This document shows positions 25,050 to 33,908 of a DNA stretch of 64,000 bases, one piece after another. The position numbers and the translations under genes were made by a program. The stretch is from Bacillus sp. ISL-55 (GTDB lineage: Bacteria; Bacillota; Bacilli; Bacillales; Cytobacillaceae): NCBI RefSeq assembly GCF_018613155.1, contig NZ_JAGGQU010000012.1, forward strand, positions 67,573 through 131,572. Direction: 5' to 3'. Within the stretch, counting starts at the first letter, position 1; the number at the start of each line of letters is the position of its first letter. The notes under the pieces were generated by a model. It was not told where the DNA came from. It ran no database searches and worked only from the letters and a program-made list of their open reading frames with translations.

Positions 25050-25286
25050 TTAAGATTTCTGGCTTTTGCTAAAGAACCTGGTTACAGCAAATGCAATCCC
25101 CAATGACAATACAGAGATCAACAATGGGATTGAGCTTGTATTTCCGAACTCAACCTGTGAAGGCAAACCAGCCGATTCCGATGGGAATTCAGGCGTATAA
25201 AATGCGGTTAACAGCAGACCAGATACTACCTGCAACACGATATATGCCAAGATAAAACTTCCGGCAAACAACAAATATTTCTTCAT
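25050..25286 (-). CDS. Hypothetical two-helix membrane protein
   Basis: A protein of 78 residues from ATG 25286 (GGGTGATGG upstream), or 81 from ATG 25295. Helices lie at about residues 4-25 and 50-68, joined by an acidic extracellular loop. The end (R-F-F-S-K-S-Q-K-S) is positive and probably cytoplasmic. No family recognised. Confidence 0.6.
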   Translation of the reverse strand: MKKYLLFAGSFILAYIVLQVVSGLLLTAFYTPEFPSESAGLPSQVEFGNTSSIPLLISVLSLGIAFAVTRFFSKSQKS

Positions 25287-25397
25287 CTCCATCACCCTTT
25301 CCTACCTATTAGTACGGTCGGATCTTTAATAAGTTTCAGAAAGGCTCGGTCTTCATAACGGAAGTGACCAGCCAATCGCCTATCAAAAATTTTCAAA

Positions 25398-25412
25398 TCG
25401 TAATGATTACGA
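25398..25412. promoter_or_regulatory. Zur-type operator, perfect
   Basis: TCGTAATGATTACGA is a perfect 7-1-7 palindrome of the Zur box type in Bacillus. It lies 86 bp upstream of the zinc-binding lipoprotein start. Confidence 0.82.
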
Positions 25413-25452
25413 AAATCATTTACAAAAATAAATTTCTGTTTTACACTTTAAA

Positions 25453-25467
25453 TCGTAATCATTTCGA
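25453..25467. promoter_or_regulatory. Zur-type operator, imperfect
   Basis: TCGTAATCATTTCGA differs at one base from a full 7-1-7 palindrome. It lies 31 bp upstream of the znuA start, between the likely promoter and the ribosome site. Confidence 0.7.
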
Positions 25468-25497
25468 TTAACAAAAATATGGTTTAAGGAGATCACA

Positions 25498-26712
25498 ATG
25501 AAAATTGCTAAACTATCACTTGGTTTACTGTTATTAGTGGGTTTGACACTAGCTGGATGTTCCACCAGCAAGAAATCCGCCAGCAAAAATAATTCAGAAG
25601 CTGCTAAGCTGACGGTCTATACAACCATCTACCCTCTTCAGGATTTTGCGAAAAAAATCGGCGGGGAATTCGTGGATGTGGAAAGCATCTATCCTCCTAA
25701 TGTTGACGCCCATAGCTTCGAACCAAGCACGAAAGATATGATGAAGCTTGCTGAAGCCGATTTATTCATTTATTCCGGTGCCGGAATCGAAGGGTTTGCG
25801 GAAAAAGCGGAGCAAGCCTTAAAAAATGAAAAGGTCAAGATTGTAAAAGCCACAGAAAATGTAAAAATGATTGAGTCTTCCCATGATCATTCTCATGAAG
25901 GAGAAGATGCTCATTCCGATGAAGAGCACCATGACGAAAAAGCCACTCACTCCGATGAAGAACACCATGACGAAGAAGCCGCTCACTCCGAAGAAGAGCA
26001 CCATGACGAAAAAGCCGCTCACTCTGATGAAAATCACCATGACGAAGATGCCGCTCACTCCGAAAAAGAGCACCATGACGAAGATACCGCTCACTCGGAC
26101 GAAGAACAGCATAACGAAGAAAACGCTCACTCGGATGCAGATCACCACGACGAAGAAAACACTCATTCCGACGAGGACCACCATGATAAAAACTTAGACC
26201 CTCATGTTTGGCTTGATCCAATCCTGTCTATCAAACTGGCATCAAATATCAAAGATTCCTTGATCGAGCTTATGCCTGATCGCGAACAGGAATTTGAACG
26301 GAATTTCGCGCAACTAGAGAAAGACCTGAAGGAATTGGACAATGAATTCAAGACTGTGATTGACCAGGCTGAAAACAAACATCTGCTTGTTGCTCATGAA
26401 GCGTATGGATACTGGGCAAATAGATACGGAATCATTCAGATTGCTGTGAATGGACTTTCTCCTACCCAGGAGCCTTCACAACGAGAATTGACAAAGTTAA
26501 TTGAAGAAGCAAAAGAACATAATTTGAAATACATTGCGTTTGAACAGAATGTGTCGTCCCGTGTGGCTGAAATGATTCAAAGGGAAATTGGTGCCGAGAC
26601 AGTCACCTTATATAACCTTGAGTCCGTCTCAGCTGAAGATATGAAAAATCAAGAAGACTATTTCAGCCTGATGCGAAAGAATCTTCAGACCCTGGATAAA
26701 GTGTTAAATTGA
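25498..26712 (+). CDS. znuA: Zinc ABC transporter substrate-binding lipoprotein with expanded His/Asp/Glu repeat
   Basis: A lipoprotein signal (L-A-G-C at 18-21) precedes a cluster A-I metal-binding fold. Metal-site landmarks are N-V-D-A-H-S-F-E-P near 70, D-P-H-V-W-L-D-P near 234 and H-E-A-Y-G-Y-W near 300. Between the first two, residues about 138-231 hold eight 12-residue repeats of the type A-H-S-D-E-E-H-H-D-E-x-A. ZnuA proteins have a His-rich loop here, but usually much shorter. Two Zur boxes lie upstream. No znuB or znuC follows; the partners are YcgR and YcgQ genes. Confidence 0.9.
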   Translation: MKIAKLSLGLLLLVGLTLAGCSTSKKSASKNNSEAAKLTVYTTIYPLQDFAKKIGGEFVDVESIYPPNVDAHSFEPSTKDMMKLAEADLFIYSGAGIEGFAEKAEQALKNEKVKIVKATENVKMIESSHDHSHEGEDAHSDEEHHDEKATHSDEEHHDEEAAHSEEEHHDEKAAHSDENHHDEDAAHSEKEHHDEDTAHSDEEQHNEENAHSDADHHDEENTHSDEDHHDKNLDPHVWLDPILSIKLASNIKDSLIELMPDREQEFERNFAQLEKDLKELDNEFKTVIDQAENKHLLVAHEAYGYWANRYGIIQIAVNGLSPTQEPSQRELTKLIEEAKEHNLKYIAFEQNVSSRVAEMIQREIGAETVTLYNLESVSAEDMKNQEDYFSLMRKNLQTLDKVLN

Positions 26713-26720
26713 TAGTCTTT

Positions 26721-26770
26721 TTTACTAGATTGCACATATTTTCTTTATTCCATTAGTACAATCTAGTAAA
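26721..26770 (+). other. Long inverted repeat between znuA and the YcgR gene
   Basis: TTTACTAGATTG (26721-26732) is mirrored by CAATCTAGTAAA (26759-26770), a perfect 12-bp stem with a 26-nt loop. No U-run follows, so it is not a classic terminator. It could set RNA stability or relative expression inside the operon. Confidence 0.65.
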
Positions 26771-26788
26771 TGTAACTAGGAGGATAAA

Positions 26789-27784
26789 ATGATTCGATTA
26801 ATCCGATCTAATTTATTGGACATTACAGGTTTTATGGTGATTCTGGCTTTTCTCATGCTGTTAAGCCTTGGGATGGGGTTTCAAAGTAAGCTGGAAATCC
26901 CCTCTTCCATTCTGAATCTGAATACGATATTCCTTAGTATCTTAATAGAAGCCTTCCCGTTCGTTCTGATCGGGGTGCTGATTGCGGGGATGATTCAGAT
27001 TTTTGTCACCGAGGAGCATATAAGCAGGTGGATTCCTAAGAACAAATATTTGGCGATTGTCATGAGCTGCAGTGTTGGCGCTCTTTTTCCGGCCTGCGAA
27101 TGCGGAATCGTGCCAATCATCCGCAGACTCGTTGGCAAAGGTGTCCCGATAGCAGCTGCGATTGGCTTCATGCTGACAGGTCCCCTCATCAATCCGATAG
27201 TCATTGCGTCTACATATATGGCTTTTGGCAACGATTTTAAAATCGCTGCGCTTCGAATGGGGCTGGGATTTGCCATCGCGATTCTTGTCGCCTTCATGGT
27301 TGGCATGATATTCAAAGGAACGCAGTTCAAGAAAAGCACCTCCTTGCACGTCCATAGTCATTCCAAGAAACAGTCCTTCCTCGAAAAATTCTGGGCCATG
27401 CTCCAGCATTCAATTGATGAGTTTTTCGACATGGCCAAGTATCTGATCATCGGAGCGTTCCTGGCCGCTCTGGTCCAGACCTATATGCCGGCGAAGACAT
27501 TATTGGAAATTGGCAGTGGTGCGGCTTCCTCACTGGCTGTCATGATGGGACTTGCTTACTTCCTGTCTCTTTGTTCTGAGGCAGATGCCTTCATTGGGGC
27601 TTCGTTCAGCAGTATCTTCCCTTCAACCTCGATCCTTGGCTTCCTGATTTTCGGGCCGATGATTGACTTGAAAAATACGCTGATCATGATGAGCGTGTTC
27701 CGGGTTAAATTTGTCATGACCGTCCTTGCGCTCGTCGCTGGGACTGTATTCACCATTCTCATGCTGTTTGGCGGCATGCTATAG
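26789..27784 (+). CDS. Permease, YcgR/UPF0718 family
   Basis: A 331-residue protein with about eight membrane helices. F-P-A-C-E-C-G-I-V-P near residue 100 and S-E-A-D-A-F near 260 are family motifs; the Cys/Glu/Asp residues inside helices may bind metal. A His-rich H-V-H-S-H-S-K-K lies in the cytoplasmic loop. In Bacillus ycgR is followed by ycgQ, as here. With znuA and Zur boxes upstream, a role in zinc handling is a fair inference. AGGAGG precedes the ATG. Confidence 0.82.
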   Translation: MIRLIRSNLLDITGFMVILAFLMLLSLGMGFQSKLEIPSSILNLNTIFLSILIEAFPFVLIGVLIAGMIQIFVTEEHISRWIPKNKYLAIVMSCSVGALFPACECGIVPIIRRLVGKGVPIAAAIGFMLTGPLINPIVIASTYMAFGNDFKIAALRMGLGFAIAILVAFMVGMIFKGTQFKKSTSLHVHSHSKKQSFLEKFWAMLQHSIDEFFDMAKYLIIGAFLAALVQTYMPAKTLLEIGSGAASSLAVMMGLAYFLSLCSEADAFIGASFSSIFPSTSILGFLIFGPMIDLKNTLIMMSVFRVKFVMTVLALVAGTVFTILMLFGGML

Positions 27785-27796
27785 GAGGTCTTGTCC

Positions 27797-28798
27797 ATGC
27801 AATTCCATGCACAGCAGGCGGCAAGGTCCCTGATCCTGCTCGGATTTTCCGCCTTGATTTATATGCTGCATTTTACAGGTAAGATTTATTTATTCATTAA
27901 TCCGAAGTATTTGCTTTTAAGCCAGGCAGCCGCGTTTCTATTTTTGATCCTGTTTTTTATCCAGATTACACGAGTCTGGACAATAAAAACGGAACATGAC
28001 CACGACTCCTGCAGTCATGTAGGCGAATGCTGCTCACATGATGATCATGACCACTTCCATGACCATGGGACAACACCTTTTTCAGCAAAAAAACTGGTGT
28101 CCTACTTGATTATTGTCCTGCCTCTTTTATCAGGCTTTATGCTGCCTGCAAAAGTCCTCGACTCCGAGATCGCTGATAAAAAGGGCGCGATGCTGTCAAT
28201 TGCTGGTTCTAGTAAAAGTGGACAGGGAAACCAGTCAACAAGTGAAAAAACAGAACAGGCAGATAGCCAGGGAACTGGCGAGGGCGCTCAGCCGCCAGAG
28301 GAAAGTGATTATCAGGCTGGACAAAGCACTGACATACCCGAAGGCACCGAGACTGCCACCGGATATGAAAATCAAATGACCGATGAAGAGTACAATGAAA
28401 AGATAAAAGATTTGGAGGAAGGGTCCACCATCATTTTTAACGACAGTATCTATTCATCCTACTATGAGGAAATCAGCTCCGACATCGATAAGTTCCAGGG
28501 CCGGAAGGTAAGCCTCTATGGATTCGTTTATAAAGAGGAAGGCTTTGCAGAAAACCAGCTGGTCGTATCTCGTTTCCTGGTCACCCACTGTGTCGCAGAT
28601 GCCAGCATCATTGGATTTTTGTCAGAATTCCCGGATGCAGCAACCATCGAGAAGGACACATGGATTAAAATAGAAGGCGTCATCGAAACAGGGTCTTACA
28701 TGGATACCCCTATCCCCCTTGTAAAAGTCTCTAAATGGGAGATTACTGAAGAACCGGCAGTTCCTTATTTATACCCTGTCTCCATAAAAAGAGAATAA
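27797..28798 (+). CDS. YcgQ/TIGR03943 family protein with His-rich loop
   Basis: A 333-residue protein. Two N-terminal helices lead into a metal-binding-like stretch near 73-95 (D-H-D-S-C-S-H, C-C-S-H-D-D-H-D-H), a third helix follows, then a Ser/Gln/Glu-rich low-complexity linker (about 130-200), and a soluble C-terminal domain with F-V-Y-K-E-E-G-F and R-F-L-V-T-H-C-V-A-D-A (about 270). The last motif is typical of TIGR03943. ATG 27797 is chosen since GGAGG is 8 nt upstream; TTG 27791 is too close. Last gene of the zinc locus. Confidence 0.82.
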   Translation: MQFHAQQAARSLILLGFSALIYMLHFTGKIYLFINPKYLLLSQAAAFLFLILFFIQITRVWTIKTEHDHDSCSHVGECCSHDDHDHFHDHGTTPFSAKKLVSYLIIVLPLLSGFMLPAKVLDSEIADKKGAMLSIAGSSKSGQGNQSTSEKTEQADSQGTGEGAQPPEESDYQAGQSTDIPEGTETATGYENQMTDEEYNEKIKDLEEGSTIIFNDSIYSSYYEEISSDIDKFQGRKVSLYGFVYKEEGFAENQLVVSRFLVTHCVADASIIGFLSEFPDAATIEKDTWIKIEGVIETGSYMDTPIPLVKVSKWEITEEPAVPYLYPVSIKRE

Positions 28799-28850
28799 AG
28801 GTTCACCTTGCCATAACTACGCTTTGCTTCTCGTCCAATCAAAGAAAGAA

Positions 28851-28897
28851 GGGCAAAGAATTACCCTCATATAGCGGTAATTCTTTGCCCTTTTTTG
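28851..28897 (+). terminator. Rho-independent terminator
   Basis: GGGCAAAGAATTACC and GGTAATTCTTTGCCC form a perfect 15-bp stem followed by TTTTTTG. It ends the zinc locus. Confidence 0.92.
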
Positions 28898-29052
28898 ATT
28901 CCCACTTTATTCAGCTTTTCCTGCAGCTTCCCTATTTTTTGCTTTTAAATCGGGTTTCTTCTAAGGTAAAACCCCCATAGGTACCGGGTTTTATCACCCT
29001 CTGTCATAAAGTGTTCAAGACTTTTTGACAGAATTGTGTGCACTAAAAGAAT

Positions 29053-29068
29053 TGTGAGGTACGTCACA
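29053..29068. promoter_or_regulatory. FNR-type operator upstream of narK
   Basis: TGTGAGGTACGTCACA has the TGTGA-N6-TCACA form used by Bacillus FNR (Crp family). It is centred near 29060; a TATTAAT at about 29092 could be the -10 element, which would put the site near -43, usual for activation. Confidence 0.72.
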
Positions 29069-29137
29069 CCTGCTTCGTGATATAAATGGTTTATTAATCT
29101 TATCAACACCCACTCAAAATTATTTGGAGGAATTAAA

Positions 29138-30445
29138 ATGGCTCGCATAAATAAATGGAATCCTGAAGACGATGGTTTTTGGCAATCCGAAGGCAAAAAG
29201 CACGCCCAGCGGAATTTATGGATTTCAGTCCCTTCCTTGATGCTCGCGTTCATTGTCTGGCAGATTTGGTCTGTAGTCGCAATTCGCTTGAATGATATTG
29301 GCTTTAGTTTTACTGATCAGCAGCTTTTCACTTTGGCAGCAATGCCTGGTCTTGTTGGTGCAACTTTACGATTTGTGTATACCTTTGGCGTTGGTATGAT
29401 GGGCGGACGTAACTGGACGGTCCTGTCAACAGCTGTCCTCGCGATTCCAGCAATCGGAATCGGTTTTGCAGTCCAGAATCCTGACACACCATATTCTGTC
29501 ATGCTTTTACTGGCAGCACTTTCCGGCCTGGGTGGCGGTAACTTTTCAAGTTCTTCATCCAACATCAGCTTCTTTTTCCCGAAAAAAGCACGTGGAACCG
29601 CACTTGGCATCAATGGCGGTTTAGGCAACATGGGTGTATCAGTCGTTCAATTCGTAACACCATTGATCATTACAACTGGAACTTTCGCTTTTATCGCTGG
29701 CGATGGACAGAAATTGTCTAACGGCCAGGAAGTATTTCTGCAAAACGCAGCATTCATCTGGCTTGTGCCAATCGCGATTGTCACGATTGCCGCATGGTTC
29801 GGCATGGATAACCTGCCTGGAACAAAGCAATCATTCTCTGATCAATTCGTTATTGTTAAAAGAAAGCACACTTGGATCATGACATGGCTTTACGTTGCAA
29901 CATTCGGTTCATTCATCGGTTACTCAGCGGCATTCCCGCTATTATTGAAATCACAGTTCCCTGAATATATCTCTTTAGCCTTCTTAGGAGCTTTCCTTGC
30001 TGCTGCATCACGTCCTGTTGGCGGATGGCTTGCTGATAAGATGGGTGGAGCCAAACTGACTTCGATCGTGTTGGTCGTAATGATGGTCGGAGCAGGAAGC
30101 GTCATTTACTTCCTTGGCACAAAGCAATTCGGCGGCTTCCTGGTTTCATTCATGATTTTGTTCATTGCTTCTGGAATCGGTTCTGGTTCAACATTCCAAA
30201 TGATCCCGGGAATCTTCGTTCCAAAAGAAGCAGCACCAGTGCTCGGATTTACCGCAGCATTCGCAGCATATGGATCATTCCTGATTCCAAAACTGTTCGG
30301 CTGGTCCATCAATATTTCCGGAGGCTATGCACCGGCATTCTTCATCTTCATTGGCTTCTATGTACTGTCTATCACCTTAAACTGGTATTACTACCAGAGA
30401 AAAGAGTCAGTTGCGGTACTTGAAGCGCAAAAGACAACAGCCTAA
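29138..30445 (+). CDS. narK: Nitrate/nitrite transporter, NarK family (MFS)
   Basis: A 435-residue major facilitator with twelve helices. G-L-G-G-G-N-F-S-S-S near residue 127 is the first nitrate signature, and G-I-G-S-G-S-T-F-Q-M-I near 345 is the second. Conserved arginines of the substrate site sit in T-L-R-F-V-Y-T (about 73) and A-S-R-P-V-G-G-W (about 288). GGAGG lies upstream. An FNR box points to induction without oxygen; no narGHJI or nitrite reductase genes are in the window. Confidence 0.92.
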   Translation: MARINKWNPEDDGFWQSEGKKHAQRNLWISVPSLMLAFIVWQIWSVVAIRLNDIGFSFTDQQLFTLAAMPGLVGATLRFVYTFGVGMMGGRNWTVLSTAVLAIPAIGIGFAVQNPDTPYSVMLLLAALSGLGGGNFSSSSSNISFFFPKKARGTALGINGGLGNMGVSVVQFVTPLIITTGTFAFIAGDGQKLSNGQEVFLQNAAFIWLVPIAIVTIAAWFGMDNLPGTKQSFSDQFVIVKRKHTWIMTWLYVATFGSFIGYSAAFPLLLKSQFPEYISLAFLGAFLAAASRPVGGWLADKMGGAKLTSIVLVVMMVGAGSVIYFLGTKQFGGFLVSFMILFIASGIGSGSTFQMIPGIFVPKEAAPVLGFTAAFAAYGSFLIPKLFGWSINISGGYAPAFFIFIGFYVLSITLNWYYYQRKESVAVLEAQKTTA

Positions 30446-30450
30446 TTTCA

Positions 30451-30495
30451 AAAAGCCTCGCCCAATTAGCATTTAGCCGGGCGAGGCTTTTTGCC
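30451..30495 (+). terminator. Rho-independent terminator
   Basis: AAAAGCCTCGCCC and GGGCGAGGCTTTT form a 13-bp stem, then TTGCC. It ends narK. Confidence 0.88.
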
Positions 30496-30584
30496 AAATT
30501 TTATGTTTATCCGATAATTTTCGTGGGTAATTAGAACTATATACAGAGAGAGAATGATTGATATACCAAAAGGGGGAGATTAAG

Positions 30585-30767
30585 TTGCTTACACTTTTTC
30601 TATTCCATAGGGAACTAAATCAACTGAAAGATGAATATCAAACAAGTGCTGATCTAAATATAAAAGCGCAAATTTCGAAGGATATCGCGCTCCTGACAGA
30701 AGCGATAAAAGAAATGAAAGAGGCTTGGGAAGCAAAATATCCCCTGAATTCACCCGAGAATATATAG
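30585..30767 (+). CDS. Small helical protein, 60 residues
   Basis: TTG 30585 follows AGGGGGAG by 7 nt. The protein starts M-L-T-L-F-L-F-H-R-E-L-N-Q-L and continues as charged helix (S-K-D-I-A-L-L-T-E-A-I-K-E-M-K). No membrane helix and no named family. Similar short coiled proteins are common in Bacillaceae. Confidence 0.6.
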   Translation: MLTLFLFHRELNQLKDEYQTSADLNIKAQISKDIALLTEAIKEMKEAWEAKYPLNSPENI

Positions 30768-30807
30768 AAAAAAAACGAAAGCTCCGACAAGTGCTGGAGC
30801 TGGATTA

Positions 30808-30842
30808 ACAAAAAGAAACCGTATTGAACGGTTTCTTTTTTA
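30808..30842. terminator. Bidirectional terminator
   Basis: AAAGAAACCGT and ACGGTTTCTTT pair around 5 nt with T runs on both sides. It serves the small helical gene and the convergent EAL gene. Confidence 0.82.
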
Positions 30843-30844
30843 TG

Positions 30845-31828
30845 TTACTTAACGCCAATTGGAGCAGGCTTTCCGAACAGATATCCCTGAAATAGCTGAT
30901 ATCCTTTTTCCTTAAGCCAATTAAAATCCTCCTCTAACTCGATTCCCTCCGCAAGCGGCACAGAACCAAGCCTCTTCGCTTCATCCAAAAACGCGGTTGC
31001 TGTCTTTTGCTTTTGTGTATCCGCGGCAACTCCCTGGACATACTTCATATCCAATTTCATATAATGTGGCTGCAGATCTGACAGCAGTTCAAGCGTACTA
31101 TATCCTTCACCCACATCATCCAACGCATAACGGAAACCTTTTTCTTTGTAAAAAGCCAGGATCCTTTTCAGATGATCCGTGTCTTCCACGTTTTCTGTTT
31201 CCACCACTTCAAATACAAGCCGATCAGGGTTGACTCCCAACCGATTTGCCAGCATAGTGGTCGATTTCAGACAGAACTCCGGTGAATAAATCGAAGTCGG
31301 AATGAAATTGATAAAAACCTTTTTATCTGTAAAAGTTGAGGCCCTTACCGCAGCCATCCTACAAATCCGGTCAAGTGCATACAATCGGTCTCTTTTCCTC
31401 GCCGCACCGAAGATTTCACCAGGATAGATCATTGACCCATCCTCACGATAAAACCGTGCCAGCATCTCATACGCATAAACTTCGCCTTCAGCATTAAGAA
31501 TCGGTTGGGCATGGCAGGTCACAGCCTCTTTAAGGATAACCTCGTCAATCCACTGGCTTTCGAGAATACCTTCTGCATCTGCCACTGGCCGCCACTCTTC
31601 ATGATCCAGCCGAAAAAAGACCTTGTCCGACTCCATATGATCATGGCAAAAATCAAGGAAATCCCTCATTCCCGCTTCTCTTACAACCAAAGCATCCCCA
31701 TCAGCCCGAAGCAAATCACCGTTACGGTCCATATGGCGGACCACTTCAGGAAAGGTGAACAAATTCCGTTCTCCATCAACTTTGATTTCAAACTGTAACT
31801 TCCCTACCACACACGCATTACAACTCAT
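30845..31828 (-). CDS. EAL domain cyclic-di-GMP phosphodiesterase
   Basis: A 327-residue soluble protein. An N-terminal C-N-A-C and a small alpha/beta region (1-90) precede an EAL domain (about 95-325). The signature E is in Y-E-M-L-A-R, the metal and catalytic residues are in I-N-F-I-P, F-E-V-V-E-T-E, A-L-D-D-V-G-E-G, M-K-L-D-M-K and A-E-G-I-E, and F-Q-G-Y-L-F-G-K-P closes it. All expected acidic and lysine positions are present, so activity is likely. The N-terminal cysteines might bind metal. Monocistronic. Confidence 0.88.
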   Translation of the reverse strand: MSCNACVVGKLQFEIKVDGERNLFTFPEVVRHMDRNGDLLRADGDALVVREAGMRDFLDFCHDHMESDKVFFRLDHEEWRPVADAEGILESQWIDEVILKEAVTCHAQPILNAEGEVYAYEMLARFYREDGSMIYPGEIFGAARKRDRLYALDRICRMAAVRASTFTDKKVFINFIPTSIYSPEFCLKSTTMLANRLGVNPDRLVFEVVETENVEDTDHLKRILAFYKEKGFRYALDDVGEGYSTLELLSDLQPHYMKLDMKYVQGVAADTQKQKTATAFLDEAKRLGSVPLAEGIELEEDFNWLKEKGYQLFQGYLFGKPAPIGVK

Positions 31829-31901
31829 GTATTACAGCTTCCTCTCAAGTTAGTTATTTTAACTATATCATTGCTGTGTAGGTAATATGAACTATTTAAC
31901 C

Positions 31902-31925
31902 TTCACCGTTCCTTTCAACGGTGAA
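31902..31925. other. Perfect 9-bp inverted repeat upstream of the EAL gene
   Basis: TTCACCGTT and AACGGTGAA flank CCTTTC, 75-98 bp upstream of the EAL gene start. No U-run follows on either strand. It could be an operator or the stem of a leader RNA; nothing further supports a choice. Confidence 0.4.
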
Positions 31926-31964
31926 TAGAAGGCGATCATGCAAAATATTTCCCACCAATGAACA

Positions 31965-32014
31965 TCAAAAAAAAACGCCTCTTCCCAATTATCGGAAAGT
32001 TAGCGTTTTATTTT
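31965..32014 (-). terminator. Rho-independent terminator
   Basis: On the minus strand AACGCTAACTTTCC pairs imperfectly with GGGAAGAGGCGTT and a run of nine T follows. It ends the amine oxidase gene. Confidence 0.75.
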
Positions 32015-32027
32015 ACCTCTCTACTCA

Positions 32028-33140
32028 TTACAATAGATTGTTTTTAACCGATTCCATCACTATTGATACCGCTCGCTCAGCTGCCTGAAGCGCTCCTTCA
32101 AGATGCCCTCCATGGCCAGACGCTGTTTCTGTACCGGCAAAAATAACCCGCTTTTCCCATGAACTCTTTCCTGCCGGAAGCCCATATTCCGGGAAGCTGG
32201 TCAACGGCTGTGCATCTTCCTCCACAGCAGTTTCTGGATCGCTCGCCCAGTCTTTGTAAAGAAGAGCTAGAGGTTTTCCAGCTTGAGGGCCAAACAGCCT
32301 TGTCAATTGGTCAGTCACTTGTCTCAGGATTTGTTCCTCACCAAGTTCTTGACGCATTTTTGAAGGAATCCCGAAGAAACCAAAAAGTGCGCCATATCCA
32401 GTTTCAGGTGAAGCATCATGAATTTCCTGCAAAGGCCCGGCCCAGCTTGTGACCTGACCGGAAAGACCGGCATCCCTCCAGAATGTGCGTTCATAAACAG
32501 CTACTGCCTTAGCCTGTCCCGCCATCCACGTGGGCTTGTCTTTCAGGCCGGCTATCAGCCCATCAGGAAGTGCCGGTGAAAAAGCAATCCTTTCCACAAC
32601 GATTCGAGGCGGCAAAGCCAGGATTACAGCTGCGGCCCGAATGCTTTTCTTTTTTCCATCAGCCTGTTCTGCTTCTATTGTGACTCCGCCGGACTGATCC
32701 AGTTGAATTGCATTAACCCGGGTATTCAGTAAGACTGTCTCAGACGGAAGTGAGGAAACGAGAGCGCCAATCAGGGACTGGATCCCACCGGCCAGTCGTA
32801 CTGACCTCTCAACTGCGCCCTCTGGCAGAACATGGCGCTGCACCTGTCCGGTTTGCGATTGCTCAAAAAGCATCGCTCCTCGGGTGTGCTGTTCAATGGT
32901 TGGCAATCCAAGGTCTTTCACCAATTTGGTGATGGCAAGCTCGTGATTCGGCCAAAACCAGGTCGGGCCCAAATCAAAACGGCCGAGCTCCGGCATGTCT
33001 TTGGCTGCCATGCTCAAAACCCTGCCCCCAATCCGGTTGCGCGCCTCCAGGACTTTGCAGCTTATGCCTTTTGATTGCAGTAAAGAGGCAGCACGAAGAC
33101 CTGATAGGCCAGCCCCGACAATCACAACCTGTTCTTTCAT
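32028..33140 (-). CDS. Flavin-containing amine oxidase family protein
   Basis: A 370-residue FAD enzyme. V-I-V-G-A-G-L-S-G-L-R-A-A at 5-17 is the dinucleotide motif, E-A-R-N-R-I-G-G-R-V-L-S near 32 the flavin amine oxidase fingerprint, and F-A-G-T-E-T-A-S-G-H-G-G-H-L-E-G-A near 333 the C-terminal FAD-binding motif. It is shorter than most monoamine oxidases (about 450). ATG 33140 is chosen because GGAGG lies 8 nt before it. Substrate unknown. Transcribed alone. Confidence 0.87.
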   Translation of the reverse strand: MKEQVVIVGAGLSGLRAASLLQSKGISCKVLEARNRIGGRVLSMAAKDMPELGRFDLGPTWFWPNHELAITKLVKDLGLPTIEQHTRGAMLFEQSQTGQVQRHVLPEGAVERSVRLAGGIQSLIGALVSSLPSETVLLNTRVNAIQLDQSGGVTIEAEQADGKKKSIRAAAVILALPPRIVVERIAFSPALPDGLIAGLKDKPTWMAGQAKAVAVYERTFWRDAGLSGQVTSWAGPLQEIHDASPETGYGALFGFFGIPSKMRQELGEEQILRQVTDQLTRLFGPQAGKPLALLYKDWASDPETAVEEDAQPLTSFPEYGLPAGKSSWEKRVIFAGTETASGHGGHLEGALQAAERAVSIVMESVKNNLL

Positions 33141-33224
33141 TCTTGTTTCCTCCATTCATTCACACTTCGTTCCGCCCAGGGAGAGGTTTGATCTCCTATC
33201 CAGAAACAGGCCAAGGTACCATGT

Positions 33225-33785
33225 TTAAAGTTCAATCTGTTTAATAACTCTGGCTGGATTTCCGCCAACGACCACATTATCCGGCACATCCTTCGTAACG
33301 ACTGCCCCTGAAGCGATCACGACATTGTCACCCACCGTTACCCCCGGGTTTATGATGGCACTTCCGCCAATCCAGACATTGTTTCCAAACGTAATCGGCT
33401 TGGCATATTCCCTTCCTGAATTCCGTTCATCTGGATGAAGTGGATGTGTAGCTGTATAGATCTGTACGCCTGGTGCGAGCATACAATTGTCGCCAAACCG
33501 GACTTCACAAACATCGAGGATGGTACAATCAAAATTGGCAAAAAAATTCTCTCCGACATAGGTGTTAAAGCCGTAATCAAAGCGGATATTTGGCTCCATA
33601 ACGACAGTTTCTCCAGTTGAACCAAGCAACTCCTTCAATAACTGTGTCCGTTTTTCGCCTTCGGTTTCCAGTGTTTGATTATAGATTCTAACCTTACGTC
33701 TGGCTTCCTCACGTTCTTTTATCAAAACAGGGTCAGCAGGATTACACATTTCCCCGGCCAACATCTTCTCTTTTTCCGTTTTCAT
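33225..33785 (-). CDS. Maltose/galactoside O-acetyltransferase family
   Basis: A 186-residue left-handed beta-helix acetyltransferase. Residues 1-55 are the N-terminal helices with K-M-L-A-G-E-M; hexapeptide repeats follow, with A-T-H-P-L-H-P near 112 (catalytic His), [10 protein letters not shown] near 133 and N-P-A-R-V-I-K near the end. The family acetylates maltose, glucose or galactosides with acetyl-CoA. The exact sugar is not determinable. Confidence 0.9.
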   Translation of the reverse strand: MKTEKEKMLAGEMCNPADPVLIKEREEARRKVRIYNQTLETEGEKRTQLLKELLGSTGETVVMEPNIRFDYGFNTYVGENFFANFDCTILDVCEVRFGDNCMLAPGVQIYTATHPLHPDERNSGREYAKPITFGNNVWIGGSAIINPGVTVGDNVVIASGAVVTKDVPDNVVVGGNPARVIKQIEL

Positions 33786-33823
33786 TCTGAAGCCCCACTT
33801 TCTAATGAAGTATAGTGGACGCT

Positions 33824-33866
33824 AAAAAATGGAAGCAAAGGGAGGTCCCAATGCTTCCATTTTATC
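33824..33866 (-). terminator. Rho-independent terminator
   Basis: AAATGGAAGCA and TGCTTCCATTT pair and the minus strand continues with TTTTTTAG. It ends the ribonucleotide reductase operon. Confidence 0.85.
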
Positions 33867-33908
33867 AAATAATAGTGAAACTTATAAAATGAACGAGCAC
33901 AGCTCATT

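Noticed and set aside
25819..26221. Minus- and plus-strand frames over the znuA His-rich region
   Set aside because: They are by-products of the 36-bp repeat, which keeps all frames open; the znuA frame has the signal peptide and conserved domains.
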